Positions 22,226-32,055 of a stretch of DNA of 64,000 nucleotides are shown in pieces. Numbering within the stretch: position 1 is the stretch's first letter; every line of letters begins with the position of its first letter. Both the position numbers and the translations under genes were made by a program. The notes under the pieces were generated by a model, which was not told where the DNA came from, made no database searches, and saw nothing but the letters and a program-made list of their open reading frames with translations. This DNA comes from Bilabrum cf. latius (taxonomy: Eukaryota; Bigyra: Bicosoecida; Bigyra; Bicosoecida), in NCBI GenBank assembly GCA_965178125.1, contig OZ237766.1, positions 682,001-746,000 of the forward strand, read 5' to 3'.

Positions 22226-23896
22226 TCACACCTCGGCGGCCTTGCTCGTCCCGGTGACGTCGTTGTCGTGCGAGGACGGGATCCCCGGCGCTCCCCCCCT
22301 CCTGGTCTGCACCGAATCATCGATCCCATCCACGTCCTCGTCGTCCTCGGGTGCCAGCTCCTCGGCCCCCTCGGGCACGTACAGCTTCCCTTGCGCCCTC
22401 TGCAGCAGCGCCTGCTCGTACAGGGCCTGGATCCGCTCGAAGGTCTCCCACTGCAGGTCCTCGGGCTGCAGCACGGGGGCCAGCTGGGCCTCCTTCCTAA
22501 TCTCCCACTGCTTCTGCTTGAAGGTCCGGGCGTCTGCCCTCTTCCGCCTAGAGAGCCGCTTGTGGATGACGTCGTCCTCCTCCGGGGTCTGCCCGCAGGG
22601 GGACTTGAGCCAGAGCCAGGCGAAGCCAGCGAGCACCAGAGCACCCGCCACCGCGATGCCGGCCACGATGGCCAGAGAGGCCAGCTGGCCCTGCAGCGCG
22701 GACACGTCCGTGTTCTGCTGCCCCTCCCCCTACCCCTGGCCCCCAATGTCGCCGAAGTACTTCTCGTCCAGTGCCAGCTGGGCGTCGGTTCCGTAGAACT
22801 GCAGGATGGAGCGGGAGATGGTGTCCTGGAGGCCCGTCCTGGCCTTGTGCGGCGCAATCGCGATGGCGTACTGCTGCGCCAGCACAGTGTCGCCCACCAC
22901 CGTGTACTTCTTCTCCCCGTCATTGGCCTCCTCTGCCTGGATCCAGTTGAGGAGGACGGGGCGGTCGTACAGGAAGGCATCCCCCGTGCCGCTCCTGAAA
23001 GCGTCGAAGGCAGCCTCCACGCCTTCCGTGTACTCGATCTTGACCCCCACCACGTTGGAGAGAAGGTACTGCTGGGCGGAGGTGCCCCGGGGGCACACCA
23101 CCGTGCGGCCCTGCAGGTCGTCCACCCCCTGGATGTCCGTGGGGTTGTTGGCCGCCGCGATTGCCACGGTGGCGGAGGCGGTCAGCAGCACCGTGACGAT
23201 GGTGTTCGCCGCGGTGCAGACGTTGGCCACGGGCTGCGAAAGGGCCCCTGAGGGGAGGCGCACCCTCGACCCGAAGAGGAGGCTCGAGGTGAGCATCATG
23301 GAATCGAGGATGCCGCGGAGACCTTCTCGGAACACGGGCCGGGGCCCGGGCATCACCTCCTCTAGAACGAAGATGACAATGCCTCCCGCAAAGGAGAGCA
23401 TTGCGATTAGCATCACGAAGAGAAGCACGACACCTCCCATCGTTGCCACGAGGTGAGAGATCTGGTCCGAAACATCGGAGCTCGTGCGCGTCATCAGGGC
23501 CAGCCCCGTGTGAAAGAACGCCAAAGAGAAATCAACAATGAGCTCTCTTTGCGCAGTTGCGGTCATGGCGGCCAGGCCGATGTCCACAGTGCCGTTTCGA
23601 GCCGCGTTCAGGAGATCGACATTGGTGTCGTATCCGATTACCTCGAAGCTTGAGTAGTTCGCGCTGAGCCCGTTGCGCTGGGCCGCGGGCCAGACATGCT
23701 ACACCCACATATCGAACGAATACCCTCCCCATCCGTTCGTCGAGGAATCTGGAACCGGGTCCTAGTTCTCGATCGCCTCATAAGCAAAGGGCCGCACAGG
23801 CTTTGTGCCGACGCGAAGCACTCCCTGCTGCGCCAATGTAATAGATGCGGTCATCACTGTAGATAACATACATATCTTTGCCGGTGCTAGCTGCAT
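22226..23896 (-). CDS. Ionotropic glutamate receptor-like channel without amino-terminal domain
   Basis: 556 residues, single exon, with the layout of a minimal ligand-gated channel like bacterial GluR0. Signal-like N-terminus, then ligand-binding S1: GVLRVGTKPVRPFAYE, GGYSFDMWVQHVW, DLLNAARNGTVDIGLAAMTA, RELIVDFSLAFFHTGLALM. Next comes a membrane segment (about VVLLFVMLIAMLSFAGGIVI), a pore-loop region around LTSSLLFGSRVRLP without a TVGYG filter, a second helix with NTIVTVLLTASATVAIA, S2 with DDLQGRTVVCPRGT and GTGDAFLYDRPVLL, a last membrane helix AIVAGIAVAGALVLAGFAW, and a charged cytosolic tail. TAG codons at EAIENQDP, DMWVQHVW and GGQGQGEG are read as Gln. It ends in TGA. Ligand and ion selectivity cannot be told. 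Confidence 0.85.
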
Positions 23897-24039
23897 GGTG
23901 CGAGCTGCCCCCAAACTAGTGCCGGAATAGTGGGGTTATCTGGTGGAAACCCCCGAAGTCTGCGCCAAAAATAACCTCACGCAACAATACAAAAATGTGG
24001 TTTGTTCATTTTACCCAATCCGATTAAGGCGCTAGCCCC

Positions 24040-27000
24040 TCACCACAGGAACCTCTGCCACAGGGTTTTCTCCTTGTCGTCGCCTTGCCCCTGCCGCCTT
24101 AGTCTACTGCCGTCTCTCGCCCGCCCGCCCACTGGCGTCCCACGACCCGCCGACGCACTCGCTGCCGCCCCGCTCCTCGCTCCCTCACTCGTCACACTGC
24201 CTCCCACCCTGGACCTAGCACGGGGACTTGCCCCCATGGGCCGCTGCACCTGCATGCGCTGCACCTGCTCCTGCATCATGGCAGCCATCATCACGTGCGA
24301 CCGGGTCACCCCTGCATATCCGATCCCGCGCCCGAGCCCGAGCCCGCCGCCGGTCGCAACCAGCGGACTTTGCCCCCCCCGGGGGCGCCCCACCATGCTG
24401 TTGGCCGAGCGTCGGCGGTGCCGTCCCACCGGAACCACCGAACTGCGCGGCGCCACGGAGGAGCTGAGCGAGCGGGCGTGTTGCGGCGGACCAGGCGTAC
24501 GCGGACCCACCGCACTCGTCACACTTCCAGCGCCACTGCCGCTGCGAGGCCTCTCCGAGGGGGTACTCACAGCGGCATCCACAGCGGCTCCCGCTGCATC
24601 GCTCGTCACACCGGGGATCCACCTCCCTTTCCCCTTGGTCCCATCTACGCCCACGACCCCCGCTGGGAGGCTGGTCACGCTGCCCGACCTGGACAGCCGG
24701 CCCCCCACCACGCTCCCAGGGCGAGAGGCGCGAGGAGACCGCACGTCCACGTCCACGCCGAGGTGATTTTCGGCTCCGGATCCCGGCCCCGTCTCTGCCT
24801 CTCGCTCCCCAGCAGCCCCCGCCCCGCTGGCCCCCCTGCTCCTCGTCGTTTTCCTCCTCCTCCTGCCGGGCGTGGTACCGCCGTGCAGTGCATCCTCGCC
24901 GTCCCTTGAAACATGCGAGTCCGCTGCGGTCCAGGCCAGGCTGCCCGCGTCCGTTTCGGTGGGTGCGTTGTTCCCCGGGCCGGTTGCAACCTCCTACCGA
25001 ATGGCACTCACCTGTCCCCGCCCTCCCCTGCCCATGTCGCCCATGCCCAGCCCATGCCCCTCCCCGGCTACAGAGCCATTCATGCCCTCACCCGCGCCAT
25101 CCATCGATCCTCGGTCATGAACGTTGCCTCTGTTCCCTGCATCGGCCCTACGCAGCAAGTTGGACCCTCGGCCGAGGCTGTCCCCTGCATGTGCCCTTCC
25201 TGCCCTGGGTACTCTGCCTCCTGCATACCCATGCACATGCAAGCCAGCATCTCCGCCCTACTCCCGCCGCTGCTTGCCATCCAACGCGCTGGGCCCCAGC
25301 ATCCTCCCAAATCCTGATCCTGATCCAGATCCAGATCCAGATCCAGATCCTGAGGTGAAACTGACGTAGCCCCCTTCGCCCTCCCGACTGCTGAACCCCA
25401 CCACGAGGCCTGTTTGACCACCCACGATACCACTCTGACCACCCTCACTCACGAGATCACCAGGTGGACGCTGCCCATCCCCTCTGCCCACCCCTCCCGG
25501 CAGCAGCCTCGCACCCCTCCCATCCCCCCGATCCCCTCCGCTCCCCGGGGTGATATCGCCATCGTCGTCATCATCGTCATCCTCGAAGCTTGAGTACCCG
25601 CCATCTCCGACCGCCTCACCCAGGTCATCCCCCTCATCCCCCATCCCCAGCCCGGCAGTCAGGAACATGACCCCCATGTCGATGCTCACACTCGCCCTCC
25701 TTGCCCTCGCCCGGGGCCTCCCACCCTCACTGCCACTGCCACTGCCACTGCCACTGTCCCTGGATGCAACGGGCCCCGCGCCTCTGCCACTGACTAGGGA
25801 CGATTGACTTTGGCCACTCTGGCTGCTCGACTCGCTGCCCGGGAGGGGCGGGCTACGGGGAGCCAGCGCCAATCCACCGGTGGTAGCCGACACTACCACG
25901 GGCTGACTGGCCCGTGAGCCATACCGATTCCCACCCAGCTCCGAACGGATGCTTCTGTGGTAGCCTGTCCGACTGCCAGCCACCGCCTCGCCATTGTGCG
26001 ACATGGTAACGGGCAGTGTCGGTGTGATGGATCTCAACCCACCAGTGCTACTAACACGACCATCCGAGTCACTTGCACTCTCCGACTGAGGCAACAGCCC
26101 ATCGAATGCATCTAAACTAGATGCCTAATACCTTGATATGCCCAAAGGTGGTGAACCACTGACCTCTGCCCCACCCTCGGACTGCACGCCATCCACCTCA
26201 CCATCCACCTCTGCCCCACCCTCGGACTGCGCGCCATCCACCTCACCATCCACCTCTGCCCCACCCTCGGACTGCGCGCCATCCACCTCACCATCCACCT
26301 CTGCCCCACCCTCGGACTGCGCGCCATCCACTTCATCCTCGGACTGCGCGCCATCCACCTCACCATCCACCTCTGCCCCACCCTCGGACTGCGCGCCATC
26401 CACCTCACCATCCACCTCTGCCCCACCCTCGGACTGCGCGCCATCCACCTCACCATCCACCTCTGCCCCACCCTCGGACTGCGCGCCATCCACTTCATCC
26501 TCGGACTGCGCGCCATCCACCTCACCATCCACCTCTGCCCCACCCTCGGACTGCGCGCCATCCACCTCACCATCCACCTCTGCCCCACCCTCGGACTGCG
26601 CGCCATCCACCTCACCATCCACCTCTGCCCCACCCTCGGACTGCGCGCCATCCACCTCACCATCCACCTCTGCCCCACCCTCGGACTGCGCGCCATCCAC
26701 CTCACCATCCACCTCTGCCCCACCCTCGGACTGCACGCCATCCACCTCACCATCCACCTCTGCCCCACCCTCGGACTGCGCGCCATCCACCTCACCATCC
26801 ACCTCTGCCCCACCCTCGGACTGCGCGCCATCCACCTCACCATCCACCTCTGCCCCACCCTCGGACTGCGCGCCATCCACTTCATCCTCGGACTGCGCGC
26901 CATCCACCTCACCATCCACCTCTGCCCCACCCTCGGACTGCGCGCCATCCACCTCACCATCCACCTCTGCCCCACCCTCGGACTGCGCGCCATCCACCTC

Positions 27001-28608
27001 ACCATCCACCTCTGCCCCACCCTCGGACTGCGCGCCATCCACCTCACCATCCACCTCTGCCCCACCCTCGGACTGCGCGCCATCCACCTCACCATCCACC
27101 TCTGCCCCACCCTCGGACTGCGCGCCATCCACCTCACCATCCACCTCTGCCCCACCCTCGGACTGCGCGCCATCCACCTCACCATCCACCTCTGCCACAC
27201 CCTCGGACTGCGCGCCATCCACTTCATCCTCGGACTGCGCGCCATCCACCTCACCATCCACCTCTGCCCCACCCTCGGACTGCGCGCCATCCACCTCATC
27301 ATCCACCTCTGCCCCACCCTCGGACTGCGCGCCATCCACCTCACCATCCACCTCTGCCCCACCCTCGGACTGCGCGCCATCCACCTCACCATCCACCTCT
27401 GCCCCACCCTCGGACTGCGCGCCATCCACCTCACCATCCACCTCTGCCCCACCCTCGGACTGCGCGCCATCCACCTCACCATCCACCTCTGCCCCACCCT
27501 CGGACTGCGCGCCATCCACCTCACCATCCACCTCTGCCCCACCCTCGGACTGCGCGCCATCCACCTCACCATCCACCTCTGCCCCACCCTCGGACTGCGC
27601 GCGATCTCCCACTGGCTCTTCACTTGTTGCTGCCTCCTTTACCATTAGTTGTTCAACTGCTGAACCCGTTCTATCTTGTGTGGGACAATCACTTACTTGA
27701 TCCCGTATTGGTGGTTCAGCTGATACTTGTTTTGCATCCAGTCCGGTATTGCTACTTGTTAAACCTCCGAGAGCACTCTCCAACAGTTGATGCAACTCGT
27801 TTGCACGTGTGCCTGGTCCAGGCGGTAAAGATGCGTGATGGGGTAAGGCTGCCTCTTTAATGCGTAGCTGTCCATTTGACAATATTTGGGAACTTTGTGC
27901 TAATGGACCGCTGGCACCTTGCTCATGTGATCCAGATGCCCTTGGCTATCTGGCCCGAGGTGGGCCTCCAGGTCTGACGACTACCTGCTTGTCCCCGCAA
28001 GGTGGTGCTGTCCCATTGTGCACGCACATAATTTCACTCTTTGGCTATGGAGGCCTCATACCTGACCAAGCTGGAGTTTTATGTGCCTCGTGCTCTTCCT
28101 CGTTCTGTGTGAACCGTTGCGACTCGCCACCCAATGCAGCGAGTGTCTCTCCTGTCTCTGACTAGTTAGCCTACCCTGGATATTGAATGCAAGAATTTCG
28201 GCCGTCATTTACTGCGGCACTATCGGCAAATTGAGAGCTGCTTTGGCCGATGCCGGTATCTCTTGCTGCTGCAGTGGCCGGGCACCCAGGCCTGAGAGTA
28301 CTGTGACCGGCAGGTTGTTCAGACTACGAGGTTACCTGACCAGAGCCCGTGGAATCCAACTAACCGCTCCTCTTGGTATCGGCATGAAATGATACTGCCT
28401 CTCTGTGAGGCAATGACGGCGCCTGCCATTCATCAGCATCGGCTGTAGTGAGAATGCGTGCCTAATCGCGACTGGCCGTCGATTTGTTCAAATAAAGCTC
28501 TTTGGTGCATACAGCATCCTTACGGGAAGCTACCGCAACTGGCAAGGTGTCGCATGCATACTGAGTCGTCCGGTTCCCACGACGCACGACACTGCCGCTG
28601 TTTCCCAT
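24040..28608 (-). CDS. 1522-residue acidic repeat protein with myristoylation-type N-terminus
   Basis: Unknown family. A single frame from ATG 28608 to TGA 24040 is interrupted only by about ten TAG codons, for example RDQAR, RSGQLD, TSQSEQ, PGQANQSE, PPQPKSE, RARQPR, and three at 26125, 25258 and 24994. The N-terminus MGNSGSVVRRGN fits an N-myristoylation signal (Gly2, Ser6). Residues about 300-820 are a near-perfect tandem of GGAEVDGEVDGAQSE with a few shortened units. The C-terminal third is Gly/Ser/Asp-rich with (SG)n tracts. No transmembrane helix is seen, so a lipid-anchored acidic surface or scaffold protein is possible, but that is inference. Standard translation would give many unrelated fragments; the shared frame across all pieces supports one gene. 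Confidence 0.7.
26148..27603 (-). repeat. 45-bp coding minisatellite (15-residue unit), about 30 copies
   Basis: Near-identical 45-bp units encoding GAQSEGGAEVDGEVD on the minus strand, with several units shortened by 18 bp (GAQSEDEVD) and rare single-base variants such as GVQSEGG. The homogeneity indicates recent expansion or gene conversion. The array keeps frame in its gene. Confidence 0.97.
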
Positions 28609-28871
28609 GAAAATCACCCAAACACTATAACTTCAACAGTAGAACTACCACAATTTGACGCCCTGCTGCCGAGTATCGTTCAAGTGGTTCGCGCGGGCCT
28701 ATTCGTGTATCGAAGCCAAACAGAAGTACAGCGGAGCAAAGCTCTACGATTCGCCCTGTGCAGGGTGCCGCGCATCGTGTGAGGTTCCGCAACGCAGATC
28801 GGATGAACCCACGGACAACCAGCAGTGTACTTGCCCCCGCGCCAGCAACTAATCGTTTGCAGTAGAGCATA

Positions 28872-29867
28872 TCACCGCCGGCTCCTGCCCCTTCTCTTCT
28901 TACTTTTACCCTGCTTTGGGCCGGAGCCAGCCCCTTCTTTACCCCCATCCCCATCCCCATCCCCACCTGGACCACCCCCCCCATCCCCATCCCCCCCTGG
29001 ACCACCCCCCCCATCACCCCTCAGCATCCCCCCGCGACCCCGGCTCAGCGATCGGCCGTGCCCACCCCCCCTCTCCCTGGCAGCATGTGTCCTCCTCCCT
29101 CTGCCATCGTCTCCACGAGCACTAGCACTAGCACCCGCCCCGTCCTACTCCTGCTACTCGACCTCTCCAGTATCGACTCCGAGTCCCGTGGCTTCCCCCA
29201 AGACCCCAACACTGCCATCACCACCACCACCACCACCACCACCGTCGTTGCCAGCTGCACCATCATCATGCTTCACCTACGGCTCCTACTTTCCAGGGCC
29301 GCTTCCGAATAGCCCACCAAAGAAGCCTCCAGCGGACTACGACTGGGCCCTCGCACCGGCTTCTTCCTTGGCCCTCGCATCGGCTTCCTCTTTGGCTCTC
29401 GCATCGGCTTCCTCTTTGGCTCTCGCATCGGCTTCCTCTTTGGCTCTCGCATCGGCTTCTTCCTTGGCTCTCGCATCGGCTTCCTCTTTGGCTCTCGCAT
29501 CGGCTTCCTCTTTGGCTCTCGCATCGGCTTCTTCCTTGGCTCTCGCATCGGCTTCCTCTTTGGCTCTCGCATCGGCTTCCTCTTTGGCTCTCGCATCGGC
29601 TTCCTCTTTGGCTCTCGCATCGGCTTCCTCTTTGGCTCTCGCATCGGCTTCCTCTTTGGCTCTCGCATCGGCTTCCTCTTTGGCTCTCGCATCGGCTTCC
29701 TCCTTGGCTCTCGCATCGGCTTCCTCTTTGGCTCTCGCATCGGCTTCCTCTTTGGCTCTCGCATCGGCTTCCTCTTTGGCTCTCGCATCGGCTTCTTCTT
29801 TGGCTCTCGCATCGGCAGCATGTTCACTGTGCAAGGCTTGCTCGGGCGACACTACTGCGTGTTTCCC
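28872..29867 (-). CDS. ADARAKEE-repeat protein, last exon (5' part unresolved)
   Basis: The supported exon runs from an acceptor (TTTTTTCAG before 29867) to TGA at 28872, 331 codons. It begins [17 protein letters not shown], then about 19 units of the charged, helix-forming octapeptide ADARAKEE, then [15 protein letters not shown] and a Gly/Asp-rich, finally Arg/Lys-rich tail ending [12 protein letters not shown] codons are crossed at 29337 and at five or so positions in the tail (GKQEPQVK, EVEQQEQDG), which chooses the minus strand over the equally open plus strand. A possible upstream exon (SQLPANRSSTESYVAE, phase 0, about 30050-30100) and a start near MRSR are only guesses. Function unknown; the repeat should form a long single helix. 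Confidence 0.6.
29353..29817 (-). repeat. 24-bp coding minisatellite (ADARAKEE), about 19 copies
   Basis: Tandem 24-bp units encoding ADARAKEE on the minus strand. Variation among copies is almost limited to synonymous GAA/GAG changes. Confidence 0.95.
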
Positions 29868-30413
29868 CTGAAAAAATTGCATATCAGCCTAGTATTGCAA
29901 GTTAGGCAACATTCACCAGCCTGATGTGATTGTGCGCATGATTCGATTTTAAGCAAGCAAAAATAGGCACAAACCACAGAAGAAAAATAAAATTGCACTA
30001 ACAAGGATTCCTCGGTGCATAATATTTGTTCTAACTACTTCTGCGACGTATGATTCAGTACTTGAACGATTTGCTGGCAACTGGCTCTGCAAGTTTCGCG
30101 TTAGTTCCATCGAAATAAGCGGTAGTATGCAGACATAAGGCCAGCCATACCAGTCGAGATTAATTTGTCACTGTTTCGGTTAGCCATCTCACGATGCTGA
30201 CGCGCTGCTTGCGACACCGATACTCTCGAACGCATAATTCGATGTCAACGTTCCCCTCCGCCTCCCAGCAGGTCTCGAGACCTCGTTGCCCATAGTAAAT
30301 TGCTTCAGTTAATGAACTACAGGCAATTGTTCAAAGATGACGGCAGCGCTGGATTGAATGGCACCAGCCACATGGTCCAGGACGCAGTGCAAACTTCCGG
30401 TGTACGCCGGCTG
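29868..30413. other. AT-rich stretch: intron and 5' region of the ADARAKEE-repeat gene
   Basis: Clearly AT-richer than coding DNA here, with a CTAAC branch-point-like word 44-48 nt before the acceptor of the downstream exon. It probably contains short 5' exons and the promoter of that gene and the 3' flank of the truncated ankyrin gene. I could not settle the exon structure. Confidence 0.4.
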
Positions 30414-31094
30414 TCAAGCCGCGATCCTGGCGCCGTGGCACTCCTCTTGACCCCCCATGCGGGCCACCTCCAGGGCCGTCTCCCAGCGCTTGACCCTGCA
30501 GACGTCCTCCACCGGCTCATCCATAGCCAGGCCCCCCGCCAGCTTGCCCAGCCTCAGTCGCTTGCCCATTTCCATGGGCCTCCCCTCCGCGGCTGCCTGG
30601 AACAGCAGCCTTGCATCCCTGTGCGCCTCATGGGCCCGCCTGTGATCCAGCATGGCCCGCACTCGCGGGTGCACCAGCCTCCTCCGTGCGAGCCAGCCGT
30701 CCTAGTCGTGGTCAAAGAGCAGCTGCAGACACCTGCGGGCATCCCCTCCACATCGATCCAGCACTGCCAGCAACACCACGTTGGCAGCCGTAACCGTATC
30801 GCAGCGAGGGCCCATTGTTGCCGCCTGCTATCGTGTACCCAGGTCGGGGCAGACCCGGTGCCGCCTGCTATCGTGTACCCAGGTCGGGGCAGACCCGGTG
30901 CCGCCTGCTATCGTGTACCCAGGTCGGGGCAGACCCGGTGCCGCCTGCTATCGAGTACCCAGGTCGGGGCAGACCCGGTGCCGCCTGCTATCGTGTACCC
31001 AGGTCGGGGCAGACCCGGTGCCGCCTGCTATCGTGTACCCAGGTCGGGGCAGACCCGGTGCCGCCTGCTCGACCTGCAGAGATTCTATGATCAT
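30414..31094 (-). pseudogene. Truncated paralogue of the 9.2-10.9 kb ankyrin gene fused to a 40-bp repeat
   Basis: From about 30760 down to TGA 30414 the DNA is nearly identical to the last exon of the ankyrin gene at 10.3-10.9 kb (DRCGGDARRCLQLLFDHD ... ARLLFQAAAEGRPME). Upstream similarity stops and is replaced by six 40-bp repeats. The frame stays open through the repeats to ATG 31094 (MIIESLQVEQAAPG), giving 226 codons, so a short protein is possible. One TCG Ser codon of the parent copy is TAG here (30705), read as Gln. ATG 31094 overlaps the TGA of the next gene (ATGA). I class it as a likely pseudogene because the N-terminal ankyrin exons are missing. Confidence 0.5.
30820..31068 (-). 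repeat. 40-bp minisatellite, 6 copies
   Basis: Six almost identical units of 40 bp beginning CACCGGGTCTGCCCCGACC on the minus strand. Because 40 is not a multiple of three the frame rotates, giving a 120-bp (40-residue) super-unit. All three minus frames lack TGA and TAA, and one has only TAG. Confidence 0.97.
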
Positions 31095-31903
31095 TTTCTT
31101 GAATTTGGCTTGCGTTTTTTGTGCTATTTCATGTGCTGCTTGTGTCCGCTGGTCTTGGGCTATGCCCCCACGCCGCAGAGAAGCGAAGCCGAGTTGCTCG
31201 CTGCTGCCAGTGGCTGCAACGACTGGACAGACGGCCGGGTGGTCTCTCCCCTGCTGCGACTGCCACTGCCGCTGCCCCTGCCACTGCCACTGCCACTGGA
31301 ATTAGAGAGGGCGCCCTGCCCCGGGTTCTCCGGAGCCCAGGTTGCAGTCAGCACCTTCGTTTGCGCGACTCGATCGACTAAGCCGTGATCCATATTAGCA
31401 GATCCTGTGCTCTCGATGCTGGCTGGCTCAAGCGAGACGCGCTGGCCCGCTGAATTCGTATCTTCGGCAGCAGTCGCAACTTCGGGTTGACTGTGCTTTT
31501 CCTGTGCTCCTATGCTCTGTGCAAGCTGCTCACCTCTGCTCCTCTCCCTGCAAGGAAGAGCCTCCTTACTTATCTAGTGCTATGATGATGCCACCACTTT
31601 TCTCGATGCGTTTGATTTCTCTTCGATCTGGGATCGGCTGTGGGATGACATCGCCATACTGTCCGTGACGTAGCTCGTGCACCGATCCCCTCGACGGCGT
31701 GCGTATGCGCATGGTTGGTGCTGAGAGCTTTGTCCCTGCCCCATGGCAGGCGAGCAGTAGGAATGAAGTCTCCGATTAATTCGATGAGGCCTTGAACGAA
31801 TGGACTGCACTCGCTTCTTGACCCCAACATGGGGTCGGTCAACTGCGGTACAGAAAGTGCAATGCACTGTAGGGGGGCCAGAGTCTGGACCCCAACGAAG
31901 CAT
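31091..31903 (-). CDS. Unknown basic Ser/Gly/Arg-rich protein
   Basis: 270 codons from ATG 31903 (MLRWGPDSGPPTVHC) to TGA 31091, crossing TAG at 31580, 31574, 31160 and 31127. No family is recognised. Arg-rich N-terminal half, central (SG)n tract, strongly basic C-terminus (KQHKKRKPNSRK). The evidence is only the long TGA/TAA-free frame in a region of moderate GC; it could be a chance frame, and a splice model joining it to the following gene is not excluded. Confidence 0.4.
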
Positions 31904-32055
31904 TCACAAATTGCACTGTAGCAAGGTTTGCTTGTAAATTAATTGGTTCAAAAAGTTGAAATCCGCGTATTGATTGACATTTTGTCAGTTTAAGCGCATT
32001 CAGATATTGTGGAGCAGCTTACCTAGCAGACTACGAGTCTGCCGAACCGTTCACA

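Noticed and set aside
26138-27700. 520-codon plus-strand frame (PSTSAPPSDCA repeats) opposite the acidic repeat gene
   Set aside because: The array has few stops on either strand. The minus frame continues far beyond the array on both sides through TAG codons to an ATG and TGA; the plus frame does not.
28825-29871. 348-codon plus-strand frame with SSLALASA repeats
   Set aside because: Equally open, but the minus frame continues as a Gly/Asp then Arg-rich tail using TAG as Gln and begins at a splice acceptor.
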